DNA of 64,000 nt, taken from contig OY776122.1 in NCBI GenBank assembly GCA_963675135.1, forward strand, positions 20,090,881 through 20,154,880. The letters run 5' to 3'. Under the pieces are notes generated by a model. That model searched no databases. It had not been told where the DNA came from and saw only the letters and a list, made by a program, of their open reading frames with translations. A program made the translations under genes and the position numbers. Every line of letters begins with the position of its first letter. The stretch's first letter is position 1. The DNA comes from Galeopsis tetrahit (taxonomy: Eukaryota > Streptophyta > Magnoliopsida > Lamiales > Lamiaceae). This document shows positions 23,280 to 34,614 of the stretch, piece by piece.

Positions 23280-25481
23280 ACTGAATTGGCCTTAGAATCA
23301 ATTGTGTCGAGACGGTTTTTGAATTTGAGGCCTCGGGTGCAGAGTTTTTGACGTCGTCGCCCATAGCCAAATTGCGCGCACGCTTATGCGCCGTTTTTAC
23401 AAAGTTTTCAGATTGCCTCCTGGGTTTGCATTTCCCACTGAATTGGCCATAAAATCAATTGTGTCGAGAAAGTTTTTGAATTTGAGGCCTCGGGTGCGAA
23501 GTTGTTGACGTCGTCGCCTATAGCCAAACTTGCGCGCATGGATGTTTGCCGTTTTTACAAAGTTTTCAGATTGCCTCCTAGATTTGCATCCCTCACTGAA
23601 TTGGCCTTAGAATCAATTGTGTCGAGACGGTTTTTGAATTTGAGGTCTCGGGTGCAGAGTTTTTGACGTCGTCGCCCATAGCCAAATTGCGCGCATGCTT
23701 GTGTGCCGTTTTTACAAAGTTTTCAGATTGCCTCTCGGGTTTGCATTTCCCACTGAATTGGCCATAGAATCAATTGTGTCGAGAAAGTTTTTGAATTTGA
23801 GGGCTCGGGTGCGAAGTTTTTGACGTCGTCGCCCATAGCCAAATTGCGCGCATGGATGTTTGCCGTTTTTACAAAGTTTTCAGATTGCCTCCTAGGTTTG
23901 CATCCCTCACTGAATTGGCCTTAGAATCAATTGTGTCGAGACGGTTTTTGAATTTGAGGCTCGGGTGCATAGTTTTTTACGTCGTCGCCCATAGCCAAAT
24001 TGCGCGCATGCTTGTGCGCCGTTTTTACAAATTTTCAGATTGCCTCCTGGGTTTGCATTTCCCACTTAATTGGCCATAGAATCAATTGTTTCGAGAAAGT
24101 TTTTGAATTTGAGGCCTCGGGTGCGAAGTTTTTGACGTCGTCGCCCATAGCCAAAGTTGCGCGCATGGATGTTTGCCGTTTTTACAAAGTTTTCAGATTG
24201 CCTCCTAGGTTTGCATCCCTCACTGAATTGGCCTTAGAATCAATTGTGTCGAGACGGTTTTTGAATTTGAGGCCTCGGGTGCAGAGTTTTTGACGTCGTC
24301 GCCCATAGCCAAATTGCGCGCACGCTTATGCGCCGTTTTTACAAAGTTTTCAGATTGCCTCCTGGGTTTGCATTTCCCACTGAATTGGCCATAAAATCAA
24401 TTGTGTCGAGAAAGTTTTTGAATTTGAGGCCTCGGGTGCGAAGTTGTTGACGTCGTCGCCTATAGCCAAACTTGCGCGCATGGATGTTTGCCGTTTTTAC
24501 AAAGTTTTCAGATTGCCTCCTAGATTTGCATCCCTCACTGAATTGGCCTTAGAATCAATTGTGTCGAGACGGTTTTTGAATTTGAGGTCTCGGGTGCAGA
24601 GTTTTTGACGTCGTCGCCCATAGCCAAATTGCGCGCATGCTTGGGTGCCGTTTTTACAAAGTTTTCAGATTGCCTCTCGGGTTTGCATTTCCCACTGAAT
24701 TGGCCATAGAATCAATTGTGTCGAGAAAGTTTTTGAATTTGAGGGCTCGGGTGCGAAGTTTTTGACGTCGTCGCCCATAGCCAAACTTGCGCGCATGGAT
24801 GTTTGTCGTTTTTACAAAGTTTTCAGATTGCCTCCTAGGTTTGCATCCCTCACTGAATTGGCCTTAGAATCAATTATGTCGAGACGGTTTTTGAATTTGA
24901 GGCCTCGGGTGTAGAGTTTTTGACGTCGTCGCCCATAGCCAAATTGCGCGCATGCTTGTGCGCCGTTTTTACAAAGTTTTCAGATTGCCTCCTGGGTTTG
25001 CATTTCCCACTGAATTGGCCATAGAATCAATTGTGTCGAGAAAGTTTTTGAATTTGAGGCCTCGGGTGCGAAGTTTTGGACGTCGTCGCCTATAGCCAAA
25101 CTTGCGCGCATGGATGTTTGCCGTTTTTACAAAGTTTTCAGATTGCCTCCTAGGTTTGCATCCCTCACTGAATTGGCCTTAGAATCAATTGTGTCGAGAC
25201 GGTTTTTGAATTTGAGGTCTCGGGTGCAGAGTTTTTGACGTCGTCGCCCATAGCCAAATTGCGCGCATGCTTGTGCGCCGTTTTTACAAAGTTTTCAGAT
25301 TGCCTCCCGGGTTTGCATTTCCCACTGAATTGGCCATAGAATCAATTGTGTCGAGAAAGTTTTTGAATTTGAGGCCTCGGGTGCGAAGTTTTTGACGTCG
25401 TCGCCCATAGCCAAACTTGCGCGCATGGATGTTTGCCGTTTTTACAAAGTTTTCAGATTGCCTCCTAGGTTTGCATCCCTC
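23280..25481. repeat. HOR-IV core copy 2 (7 dimers, 2202 bp)
   Basis: Colinear with copy 1 at +2202, including GTGCATAGTTTTTTACG in n (near 23966) and TTGGGTGCC in m' (near 24641). Small differences include GAGAAAG where copy 1 has GAGTAAG near 22522, and GTGCAGAG near 24280 where copy 1 has GTGCAGATT near 22080. Confidence 0.93.
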
Positions 25482-27056
25482 ACTGAATTGGCCTTAGAAT
25501 CAATTGTGTCGAGACGGTTTTTGAATTTGAGGTCTCGGGTGCAGAGTTTTTGACGTCGTCGCCCATAGCCAAATTGCGCGCATGCTTGTGCGCCGTTTTT
25601 ACAAAGTTTTCAGATTGCCTCCCGGGTTTGCATTTTCCACTGAATTGGCCATAGAATCAATTGTGTCGAGAAAGTTTTTGAATTTGAGGCCTCGAGTGCG
25701 AAGTTTTTGACGTCGTCGCCCATAGCCAAACTTGCGCGCATTGATGTTTGCCGTTTTTACAAAGTTTTCAGATTGACTCCTAGGTTTGCATCCCTCACTG
25801 AATTGACATTAGAATCAATTGTGGTGAGACGGTTTTTGAATTTGAGGTCTCGGGTGCAGAGTTTTTGACATCGTCGCCCATAGCCAAATTGCGCGCATGC
25901 TTGTGTGCCATTTTTACAAAGTTTTCAGATTGCCTTCTGGGTTTGCATTTCCCACTGAATTGGCCATAGAATCAATTGTGTCGAGAAAGTTTTTGAATTT
26001 GAGGCCTCGGGTGCGAAGTTTTTGACGTCGTCGCCTATAGCCAAACTTGCGCGCATGGATGTTTGCCGTTTTTACAAAGTTTTCAGATTGCCTCCTAGGT
26101 TTGCATCCCTCACTGAATTGGCCTTAGAATCAATTGTGTCGAGACGGTTTTTGAATTTGAGGTCTCGGGTGCAGAGTTTTTGACGTCGTCGCCCATAGCC
26201 AAATTGCGCGCATGCTTGTGTGCCGTTTTTACAAAGTTTTCAGATTGCCTCTCGGGTTTGCATTCCCCACTGAATTGGCCATAGAATCAATTGTGTCGAG
26301 AAAGTTTTGGAATTTGAGGCCTCGGGTGCGAAGTTTTTGACGTCGTCGCCCATAGCCAAAGTTGCGCGCATGGATGTTTGCCGTTTTTACAAAGTTTTCA
26401 GATTGCCTCCTAGGTTTGCATCCCTCACTGAATTGGCCTTAGAATCAATTGTGTCGAGACGGTTTTTGAATTTGAGGCCTCGGGTGCAGAGTTTTTGACG
26501 TCGTCGCCCATAGCCAAATTGCGCGCACGCTTATGCGCCGTTTTTACAAAGTTTTCAGATTGCCTCCCGGGTTTGAATTTCCCACTAAATTGGCCATAAA
26601 ATCAATTTTGTCGGGAAAATTTTTGAATTTGAGGCCTCAGGTGCGAAGTTTTTGACGTCGTCGCCCATAGCCAAACTTGCGCGCATGGATGTTTGCCGTT
26701 TTTAAAAAGTTTTCAGATTGCCTCCTAGGTTTGCATCCCTCACTGAATTGGCCTTAGAATCAATTGTGTCAAGACGGTTTTTGAATTTGAGGCCTCGGGT
26801 GCAGAGTTTTTGACGTCGTCGCCCATAGCCAAATTGCACGCATGCTTGTGCGCCGTTTTTACAAAGTTTTCAGATTGCCTCCCGGGTTTGCATTTCCCAC
26901 TGAATTGGCCATAGAATCAATTGTGTCGAGAAAGTTTTTGAATTTGAGGCCTCGGGTGCGAAGTTTTTGACGTCGTCGCCCATAGCCAAACTTGCGCGCA
27001 TGGATGTTTGCCGTTTTTACAAAGTTTTCAGATTGCCTCCTAGGTTTGCATCCCTC
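25482..27056. repeat. HOR-IV/HOR-III junction block (5 dimers)
   Basis: Dimers at 25482 (i), 25797 (chimera), 26112 (b), 26427 (c) and 26742 (d). The 25797 dimer begins as j (GAATTGACATT, GTGGTGAGACGG, GCCATTT) and turns into HOR-III a-type at about 25930 (CCTTCTGGG, CGCCTATAG). From there to 27056 the sequence follows 18691-19817 at an offset of 7239 bp. This is an inserted or recombined HOR-III fragment inside HOR-IV. Confidence 0.87.
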
Positions 27057-30000
27057 ACTGAATTGGCCTTAGAATCAATTGTGTCGAGACGGTTTTTGAA
27101 TTTGAGGTCTCGGGTGCAGAGTTTTTGACGTCGTCGCCCATAGCCAAATTGCGCGCATGCTTGTGCGCCGTTTTTACAAATTTTTCAGATTGCCTCCCGG
27201 GTTTGCATTTTCCACTGAATTGGCCATAGAATCAATTGTGTCGAGAAAGTTTTTGAATTTGAGGCCTCGAGTGCGAAGTTTTTGACGTCGTCGCCCATAG
27301 CCAAACTTGCGCGCATTGATGTTTGCCGTTTTTACAAAGTTTTCAGATTGACTCCTAGGTTTGCATCCCTCACTGAATTGACATTAGAATCAATTGTGTC
27401 GAGACGATTTTTGAATTTGAGGTCTCGGGTGCAGAGTTTTTGACATCGTCGCCCATAGCCAAATTGCGCGCATGCTTGTGTGCCGTTTTTACAAAGTTTT
27501 CAGATTGCCTCTCGGGTTTGCATTCCCCACTGAATTGGCCATATAATCAATTGTGTCGAGAAAGTTTTTGAATTTGAGGCCTCGGGTGCGAAGTTTTTGA
27601 CGTCGTCGCCCATAGCTAAAGTTGCGCGCATGGATGTTTGTCGTTTTTACAAAGTTTTCAGATTGCCTCCTAGGTTTGCATCCCTCACTGAATTGGCCTT
27701 AGAATCAATTGTGTCGAGACGGTTTTTGAATTTGAGGTCTCGGGTGCAGAGTTTTTGACATCGTCGCCCATAGCCAAATTGCGCGCATGCTTGTGTGCCG
27801 TTTTTACAAAGTTTTCAGATTGCCTCTCGGGTTTGCATTCCCCACTGAATTGGCCATAGAATCAATTGTTTCGAGAAAGTTTTTGAATTTGAGGCCTCGG
27901 GTGCGAAGTTTTTGACGTCGTCGCCCATAGCCAAAGTTGCGCGCATGGATGTTTGCCGTTTTTACAAAGTTTTTAGATTGCCTCCTAGGTTTGCATCCCT
28001 CACTGAATTGGCCTTAGAAACAATTGTGTCGAGACGGTTTTTGAATTTGAGGCCTCGGGTGCAGAGTTTTTGACGTCGTCGCCCATAGCCAAATTGCGCG
28101 CACGCTTATGCGCCGTTTTTACAAAGTTTTCAGATTGCCTCCTGGGTTTGCATTTCCCACTGAATTGGCCATAAAATCAATTGTGTCGAGAAAGTTTTTG
28201 AATTTGAGGCCTCGGGTGCGAAGTTGTTGACGTCGTCGCCTATAGCCAAACTTGCGCGCATGGATGTTTGCCGTTTTTACAAAGTTTTCAGATTGCTTCC
28301 TAGATTTGCATCCCTCACTGAATTGGCCTTAGAATCAATTGTGTCGAGACGGTTTTTGAATTTGAGGTCTCGGGTGCAGAGTTTTTGACGTCGTCGCCCA
28401 TAGCCAAATTGCGCGCATGCTTGTGTGCCGTTTTTACAAAGTTTTCAGATTGCCTCTCGGGTTTGCATTTCCCACTGAATTGGCCATAGAATCAATTGTG
28501 TCGAGAAAGTTTTTGAATTTGAGGGCTCGGGTGCGAAGTTTTTGACGTCGTCGCCCATAGCCAAATTGCGCGCATGGATGTTTGCCGTTTTTACAAAGTT
28601 TTCAGATTGCCTCCTAGGTTTGCATCCCTCACTGAATTGGCCTTAGAATCAATTGTGTCGAGACGGTTTTTGAATTTGAGGCTCGGGTGCAGAGTTTTTT
28701 ACGTCGTCGCCCATAGCCAAATTGCGCGCATGCTTGTGCGCCGTTTTTACAAATTTTCAGATTGCCTCCTGGGTTTGCATTTCCCACTTAATTGGCCATA
28801 GAATCAATTGTTTCGAGAAAGTTTTTGAATTTGAGGCCTCGGGTGCGAAGTTTTTGACGTCGTCGCCCATAGCCAAAGTTGCGCGCATGGATGTTTGCCG
28901 TTTTTACAAAGTTTTCAGATTGCCTCCTAGGTTTGCATCCCTCACTGAATTGGCCTTAGAATCAATTGTGTCGAGACGGTTTTTGAATTTGAGGCCTCGG
29001 GTGCAGAGTTTTTGACGTCGTCGCCCATAGCCAAATTGCGCGCACGCTTATGCGCCGTTTTTACAAAGTTTTCAGATTGCCTCCTGGGTTTGCATTTCCC
29101 ACTGAATTGGCCATAAAATCAATTGTGTCGAGAAAGTTTTTGAATTTGAGGCCTCGGGTGCGAAGTTGTTGACGTCGTCGCCTATAGCCAAACTTGCGCG
29201 CATGGATGTTTGCCGTTTTTACAAAGTTTTCAGATTGCCTCCTAGATTTGCATCCCTCACTGAATTGGCCTTAGAATCAATTGTGTCGAGACGGTTTTTG
29301 AATTTGAGGTCTCGGGTGCAGAGTTTTTGACGTCGTCGCCCATAGCCAAATTGCGCGCATGCTTGTGTGCCGTTTTTATAAAGTTTTCAGATTGCCTCTC
29401 GGGTTTGCATTTCCCACTGAATTGGCCATAGAATCAATTGTGTCGAGAAAGTTTTTGAATTTGAGGGCTCGGGTGCGAAGTTTTTGACGTCGTCGCACAT
29501 AGCCAAACTTGCGCGCATGGATGTTTGTCGTTTTTACAAAGTTTTCAGATTGCCTCCTAGGTTTGCATCCCTCACTGAATTGGCCTTAGAATCAATTATG
29601 TCGAGACGGTTTTTGAATTTGAGGCCTCGGGTGTAGAGTTTTTGACGTCGTCGCCCATAGCCAAATTGCGCGCATGCTTGTGCGCCGTTTTTACAAAGTT
29701 TTCAGATTGCCTCCTGGGTTTGCATTTCCCACTGAATTGGCCATAGAATCAATTGTGTCGAGAAAGTTTTTGAATTTGAGGCCTCGGGTGCGAAGTTTTG
29801 GACGTCGTCGCCTATAGCCAAACTTGCGCGCATGGATGTTTGCCGTTTTTACAAAGTTTTCAGATTGCCTCCTAGGTTTGCATCCCTCACTGAATTGGCC
29901 TTAGAATCAATTGTGTCGAGACGGTTTTTGAATTTGAGGTCTCGGGTGCAGAGTTTTTGACGTCGTCGCCCATAGCCAAATTGCGCGCATGCTTGTGCGC

Positions 30001-30203
30001 CGTTTTTACAAAGTTTTCAGATTGCCTCCCGGGTTTGCATTTCCCACTGAATTGGCCATAGAATCAATTGTGTCGAGAAAGTTTTTGAATTTGAGGCCTC
30101 GGGTGCGAAGTTTTTGACGTCGTCGCCCATAGCCAAACTTGCGCGCATGGATGTTTGCCGTTTTTACAAAGTTTTCAGATTGCCTCCTAGGTTTGCATCC
30201 CTC
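27057..30203. repeat. HOR-IV full 10-dimer unit (3147 bp)
   Basis: Dimers i-j-k at 27057, 27372 and 27687, then l-m-n-l-m'-g-i' at 28002, 28317, 28631, 28944, 29259, 29574 and 29889. It has the same order and length as 20133-23279. Private changes include GAAACAATT near 28017, GATTGCTTCC near 28293, TTTTTATAAAG near 29376 and CGCACATAG near 29496. Confidence 0.92.
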
Positions 30204-31778
30204 ACTGAATTGGCCTTAGAATCAATTGTGTCGAGACGGTTTTTGAATTTGAGGTCTCGGGTGCAGAGTTTTTGACGTCGTCGCCCATAGCCAAATTGCG
30301 CGCATGCTTGTGCGCCGTTTTTACAAAGTTTTCAGATTGCCTCCCGGGTTTGCATTTTCCACTGAATTGGCCATAGAATCAATTGTGTCGAGAAAGTTTT
30401 TGAATTTGAGGCCTCGAGTGCGAAGTTTTTAACGTCGTCGCCCATAGCCAAACTTGCGCGCATTGATGTTTGCCGTTTTTACAAAGTTTTCAGATTGACT
30501 CCTAGGTTTGCATCCCTCACTGAATTGACATTAGAATCAATTGTGGTGAGACGGTTTTTGAATTTGAGGTCTCGGGTGCAGAGTTTTTGACATCGTCGCC
30601 CATAGCCAAATTGCGCGCATGCTTGTGTGCCATTTTTACAAAGTTTTCAGATTGCCTCTCGGGTTTGCATTCCCCACTGAATTGGCTATATAATCAATTG
30701 TGTCGAGAAAGTTTTTGAATTTGAGGCCTCGGGTGCGAAGTTTTTGACGTCGTCGCCCATAGCCAAAGTTGCGCGCATGGATGTTTGCCGTTTTTACAAA
30801 GTTTTCAGATTGCCTCCTAGGTTTGCATCCCTCACTGAATTGGCCTTAGAATCAATTGTGTCGAGACGGTTTTTGAATTTGAGGTCTCGGGTGCAGAGTT
30901 TTTGACATCGTCGCCCATAGCCAAATTGCGCGCATGCTTGTGTGCCGTTTTTACAAAGTTTCCAGATTGCCTCTCGGGTTTGCATTCCCCACTGAATTGG
31001 CCATAGAATCAATTGTGTCGAGAAAGTTTTTGAATTTGAGGCCTCGGGTGCGAAGTTTTTGACGTCGTCGCCCATAGCCAAAGTTGCGCGCATGGATGTT
31101 TGCCGTTTTTACAAAGTTTTCAGATTGCCTCCTAGGTTTGCATCCCTCACTGAATTGGCCTTAGAATCAATTGTGTCGAGATGGTTTTTGAATTTGAGGC
31201 CTCGGGTGCAGAGTTTTTGACGTCGTCGCCCATAGCCAAATTGCGCGCACGCTTATGCGCCGTTTTTACAAAGTTTTCAGATTGCCTCCTGGGTTTGCAT
31301 TTCCCACTGAATTGGCCATAGAATCAATTGTGTCGAGAAAGTTTTTGAATTTGAGGCCTCGGGTGCGAAGTTGTTGACGTCGTCGCTTATAGCCAAACTT
31401 GCGCGCATGGATGTTTGCCGTTTTTACAAAGTTTTCAGATTGCCTCCTAGATTTGCATCCCTCACTGAATTGGCCTTAGAATCAATTGTGTCGAGACGGT
31501 TTTTGAATTTGAGGTCTCGGGTGCAGAGTTTTTGACGTCGTCGCCCATAGCCAAATTGCGCGCATGCTTGTGTGCCGTTTTTACAAAGTTTTCAGATTGC
31601 CTCTCGGGTTTGCATTTCCCACTGAATTGGCCATAGAATTAATTGTGTCGAGAAAGTTTTTGAATTTGAGGCCTCGGGTGCGAAGTTTTTGACGTCGTCG
31701 CCCATAGCCAAACTTGCGCGCATGGATGTTTGCCGTTTTTACAAAGTTTTCAGATTGCCTCCTAGGTTTGCATCCCTC
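30204..31778. repeat. HOR-IV partial copy (5 dimers)
   Basis: Dimers i-j-k-l-m'' at 30204, 30519, 30834, 31149 and 31464. The j dimer repeats GTGGTGAGACGG exactly 4722 bp after the copy at 25821. The last dimer has GAATTAATT in B, a mark carried into HOR-V. The 99-codon open frame on the minus strand here is a read-through of this satellite and not a gene. Confidence 0.88.
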
Positions 31779-34614
31779 ACTGAATTGGCCTTAGAATCAA
31801 TTGTGTCGAGACGGTTTTTGAATTTGAGGTCTCGGGTGCAGAGTTTTTGACGTCGTCGCCCATAGCCAAATTGCGCGCATGCTTGTGCGCCGTTTTTACA
31901 AAGTTTTCAGATTGCCTCCCGGGTTTGCATTTTCCACTGAATTGGCCATAGAATCAATTGTGTCGAGAAAGTTTTTGAATTTGAGGCCTCGAGTGCGAAG
32001 TTTTTGACGTCGTCGCCCATAGCCAAACTTGCGCGCATTGATGTTTGCCGTTTTTACAAAGTTTTCAGATTGACTCCTAGGTTTGCATCCCTCACTGAAT
32101 TGACATTAGAATCAATTGTGTCGAGACGGTTTTTGAATTTGAGGTCTCGGGTGCAGAGTTTTTGACATCGTCGCCCATAGCCAAATTGCGGGCATGCTTG
32201 TGTGCCGTTTTTACAAAGTTTTCAGATTGCCTCTCGGGTTTGCATTCCCCACTGAATTGGCCATATAATCAATTGTGTCGAGAAAGTTTTTGAATTTGAG
32301 GCCTCGGGTGCGAAGTTTTTGACGTCGTCGCCCATAGCCAAAGTTGCGCGCATGGATGTTTGCCGTTTTTACAAAGTTTTCAGATTGCCTCCTAGGTTTG
32401 CATCCCTCACTGAATTGGCCTTAGAATCAATTGTGTCGAGACGGTTTTTGAATTTGAGGCCTCGGGTGCAGAGTTTTTGACGTCGTCGCCCATAGCCAAA
32501 TTGCGCGCATGCTTGTGCGCCGTTTTTACAAAGTTTTCAGATTGCCTCCCGGGTTTGCATTTTCCACTGAATTGGCCATAGAATCAATTGTGTCGAGAAA
32601 GTTTTTGAATTTGAGGCCTCGAGTGCGAAGTTTTTGACGTCGTCGCCCATAGCCAAACTTGCGCGCATTGATGTTTGTCGTTTTTACAAAGTTTTCAGAT
32701 TGCCTCCTAGGTTTGCATCCCTCACTGAATTGACATTAGAATCAATTGTGTCGAGACGGTTTTTGAATTAAAGGTCTCGGGTGCAGAGTTTTTGACGTCG
32801 TCGCCCATAGCCAAATTGCGCGCATGCTTGTGTGCCGTTTTTACAAAGTTTTCAGATTGCCTCTCGGGTTTGCATTTCCCACTGAATTGGCCATAGAATT
32901 AATTGTGTCGAGAAAGTTTTTGAATTTGAGGCCTCGGGTGCGAAGTTTTTGACGTCGTCGCCCATAGCCAAACTTGCGCGCATGGATGTTTGCCGTTTTT
33001 ACAAAGTTTTCAGAATGCCTCCTAGGTTTGCATCCCTCACTGAATTGGCCTTAGAATCAATTGTGTCGAGACGGTTTTTGAATTTGAGGTCTCGGGTGCA
33101 GAGTTTTTGACATCATCGCCCCTAGCCAAATTGCGCGCAAGCTTGTGCACCGTTTTTACAAAGTTTTCAGATTGCCTCCTGGGTTTGCATTTCCCACTGA
33201 ATTGGCCATAGAATCAATTGTGTCGAGAAAGTTTTTGAATTTGAGGGCTCGGGTGCGAAGTTTTTGACGTCGTCGCCCATAGCCAAACTTGCGCGCATGG
33301 ATGTTTGTCGTTTTTACAAAGTTTTCAGATTGCCTCCTAGGTTTGCATCCCTCACTGAATTGGCCTTAGAATCAATTATGTCGAGACGGTTTTTGAATTT
33401 GAGGCCTCGGGTGTAGAGTTTTTGACGTCGTCGCCCATAGCCAAATTGCGCGCATGCTTGTGCGCCGTTTTTACAAAGTTTTCAGATTGCCTCCTGGGTT
33501 CGCATTTCCCACTGAATTGGCCATAGAATCAATTGTGTCGAGAAAGTTTTTGAATTTGAGGCCTCGGGTGCGAAGTTTTTGACGTCGTCGCCTATAGCCA
33601 AACTTGCGCGCATGGATGTTTGCCGTTTTTACAAAGTTTTCAGATTGCCTCCTAGGTTTGCATCCCTCACTGAATTGGCCTTAGAATCAATTGTGTCGAG
33701 ACGGTTTTTGAATTTGAGGTCTCGGGTGCAGAGTTTTTGACGTCGTCGCCCATAGCCAAATTGCGCGCATGCTTGTGTGCCGTTTTTACAAAGTTTTCAG
33801 ATTGCCTCTCGGGTTTGCATTCCCCACTGAATTGGCCATAGAATCAATTGTGTCGAGAAAGTTTTTGAATTTGAGGCCTCGGGTGCGAAGTTTTTGACGT
33901 CGTCGCCCATAGCCAAAGTTGCGCGCATGGATGTTTGCCGTTTTTACAAAGTTTTCAGATTGCCTCCTAGGTTTGCATCCCTCACTGAATTGGCCTTAGA
34001 ATCAATTGTGTCGAGACGGTTTTTTAATTTGAGGCCTCGGGTGCAGAGTTTTTGACGTCGTCGCCCATAGCCAAATTGCGCGCACGCTTATGCGCCGTTT
34101 TTACAAAGTTTTCAGATTGCCTCCCGGGTTTGAATTTCCCACTAAATTGGCCATATAATCAATTTTGTCGGGAAAGTTTTTGAATTTGAGGCCTCAGGTG
34201 CGAAGTTTTTGACGTCGTCGCCCATAGCCAAACTTGCACGCATGGATGTTTGCCGTTTTTAAAAAGTTTTCAGATTGCCTCCTAGGTTTGCATCCCTCAC
34301 TGAATTGGCCTTAGAATCAATTGTGTCAAGACGGTTTTTGAATTTGAGGCCTCGGGTGCAGAGTTTTTGACGTCGTCACCCATAGCCAAATTTGCGCGCA
34401 TGCTTGTGCGCCGTTTTTACAAAGTTTTCAGATTGCCTCCCGGGTTTGCATTTCCCACTGAATTGGCCATAGAATTAATTGTGTCGAGAAAGTTTTTGAA
34501 TTTGAGGCCTCGGGTGCGAAGTTTTTGACGTCGTCGCCCATAGCCAAACTTGCGCGCATGGATGTTTGCCGTTTTTACAAAGTTTTCAGATTGCCTCCTA
34601 GGTTTGCATCCCTC
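31779..34614. repeat. HOR-V copy 1 (9 dimers, 2836 bp)
   Basis: Dimers i-j-o-m-p-g-b-c-d at 31779, 32094, 32409, 32724, 33039, 33354, 33669, 33984 and 34299. Rare marks: TTGCGGGCATG in j, GATGTTTGTCG in o, GAATTAAAGG and CAGAATGCC in m, GACATCATCG plus CGCAAGCTTGTGCACC in p, GGGTTCGCATTT in g, and GTCACCCATAG with the one-base-long CAAATTTGCG in d. The extra base makes the period 2836 instead of 2835. Confidence 0.94.
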
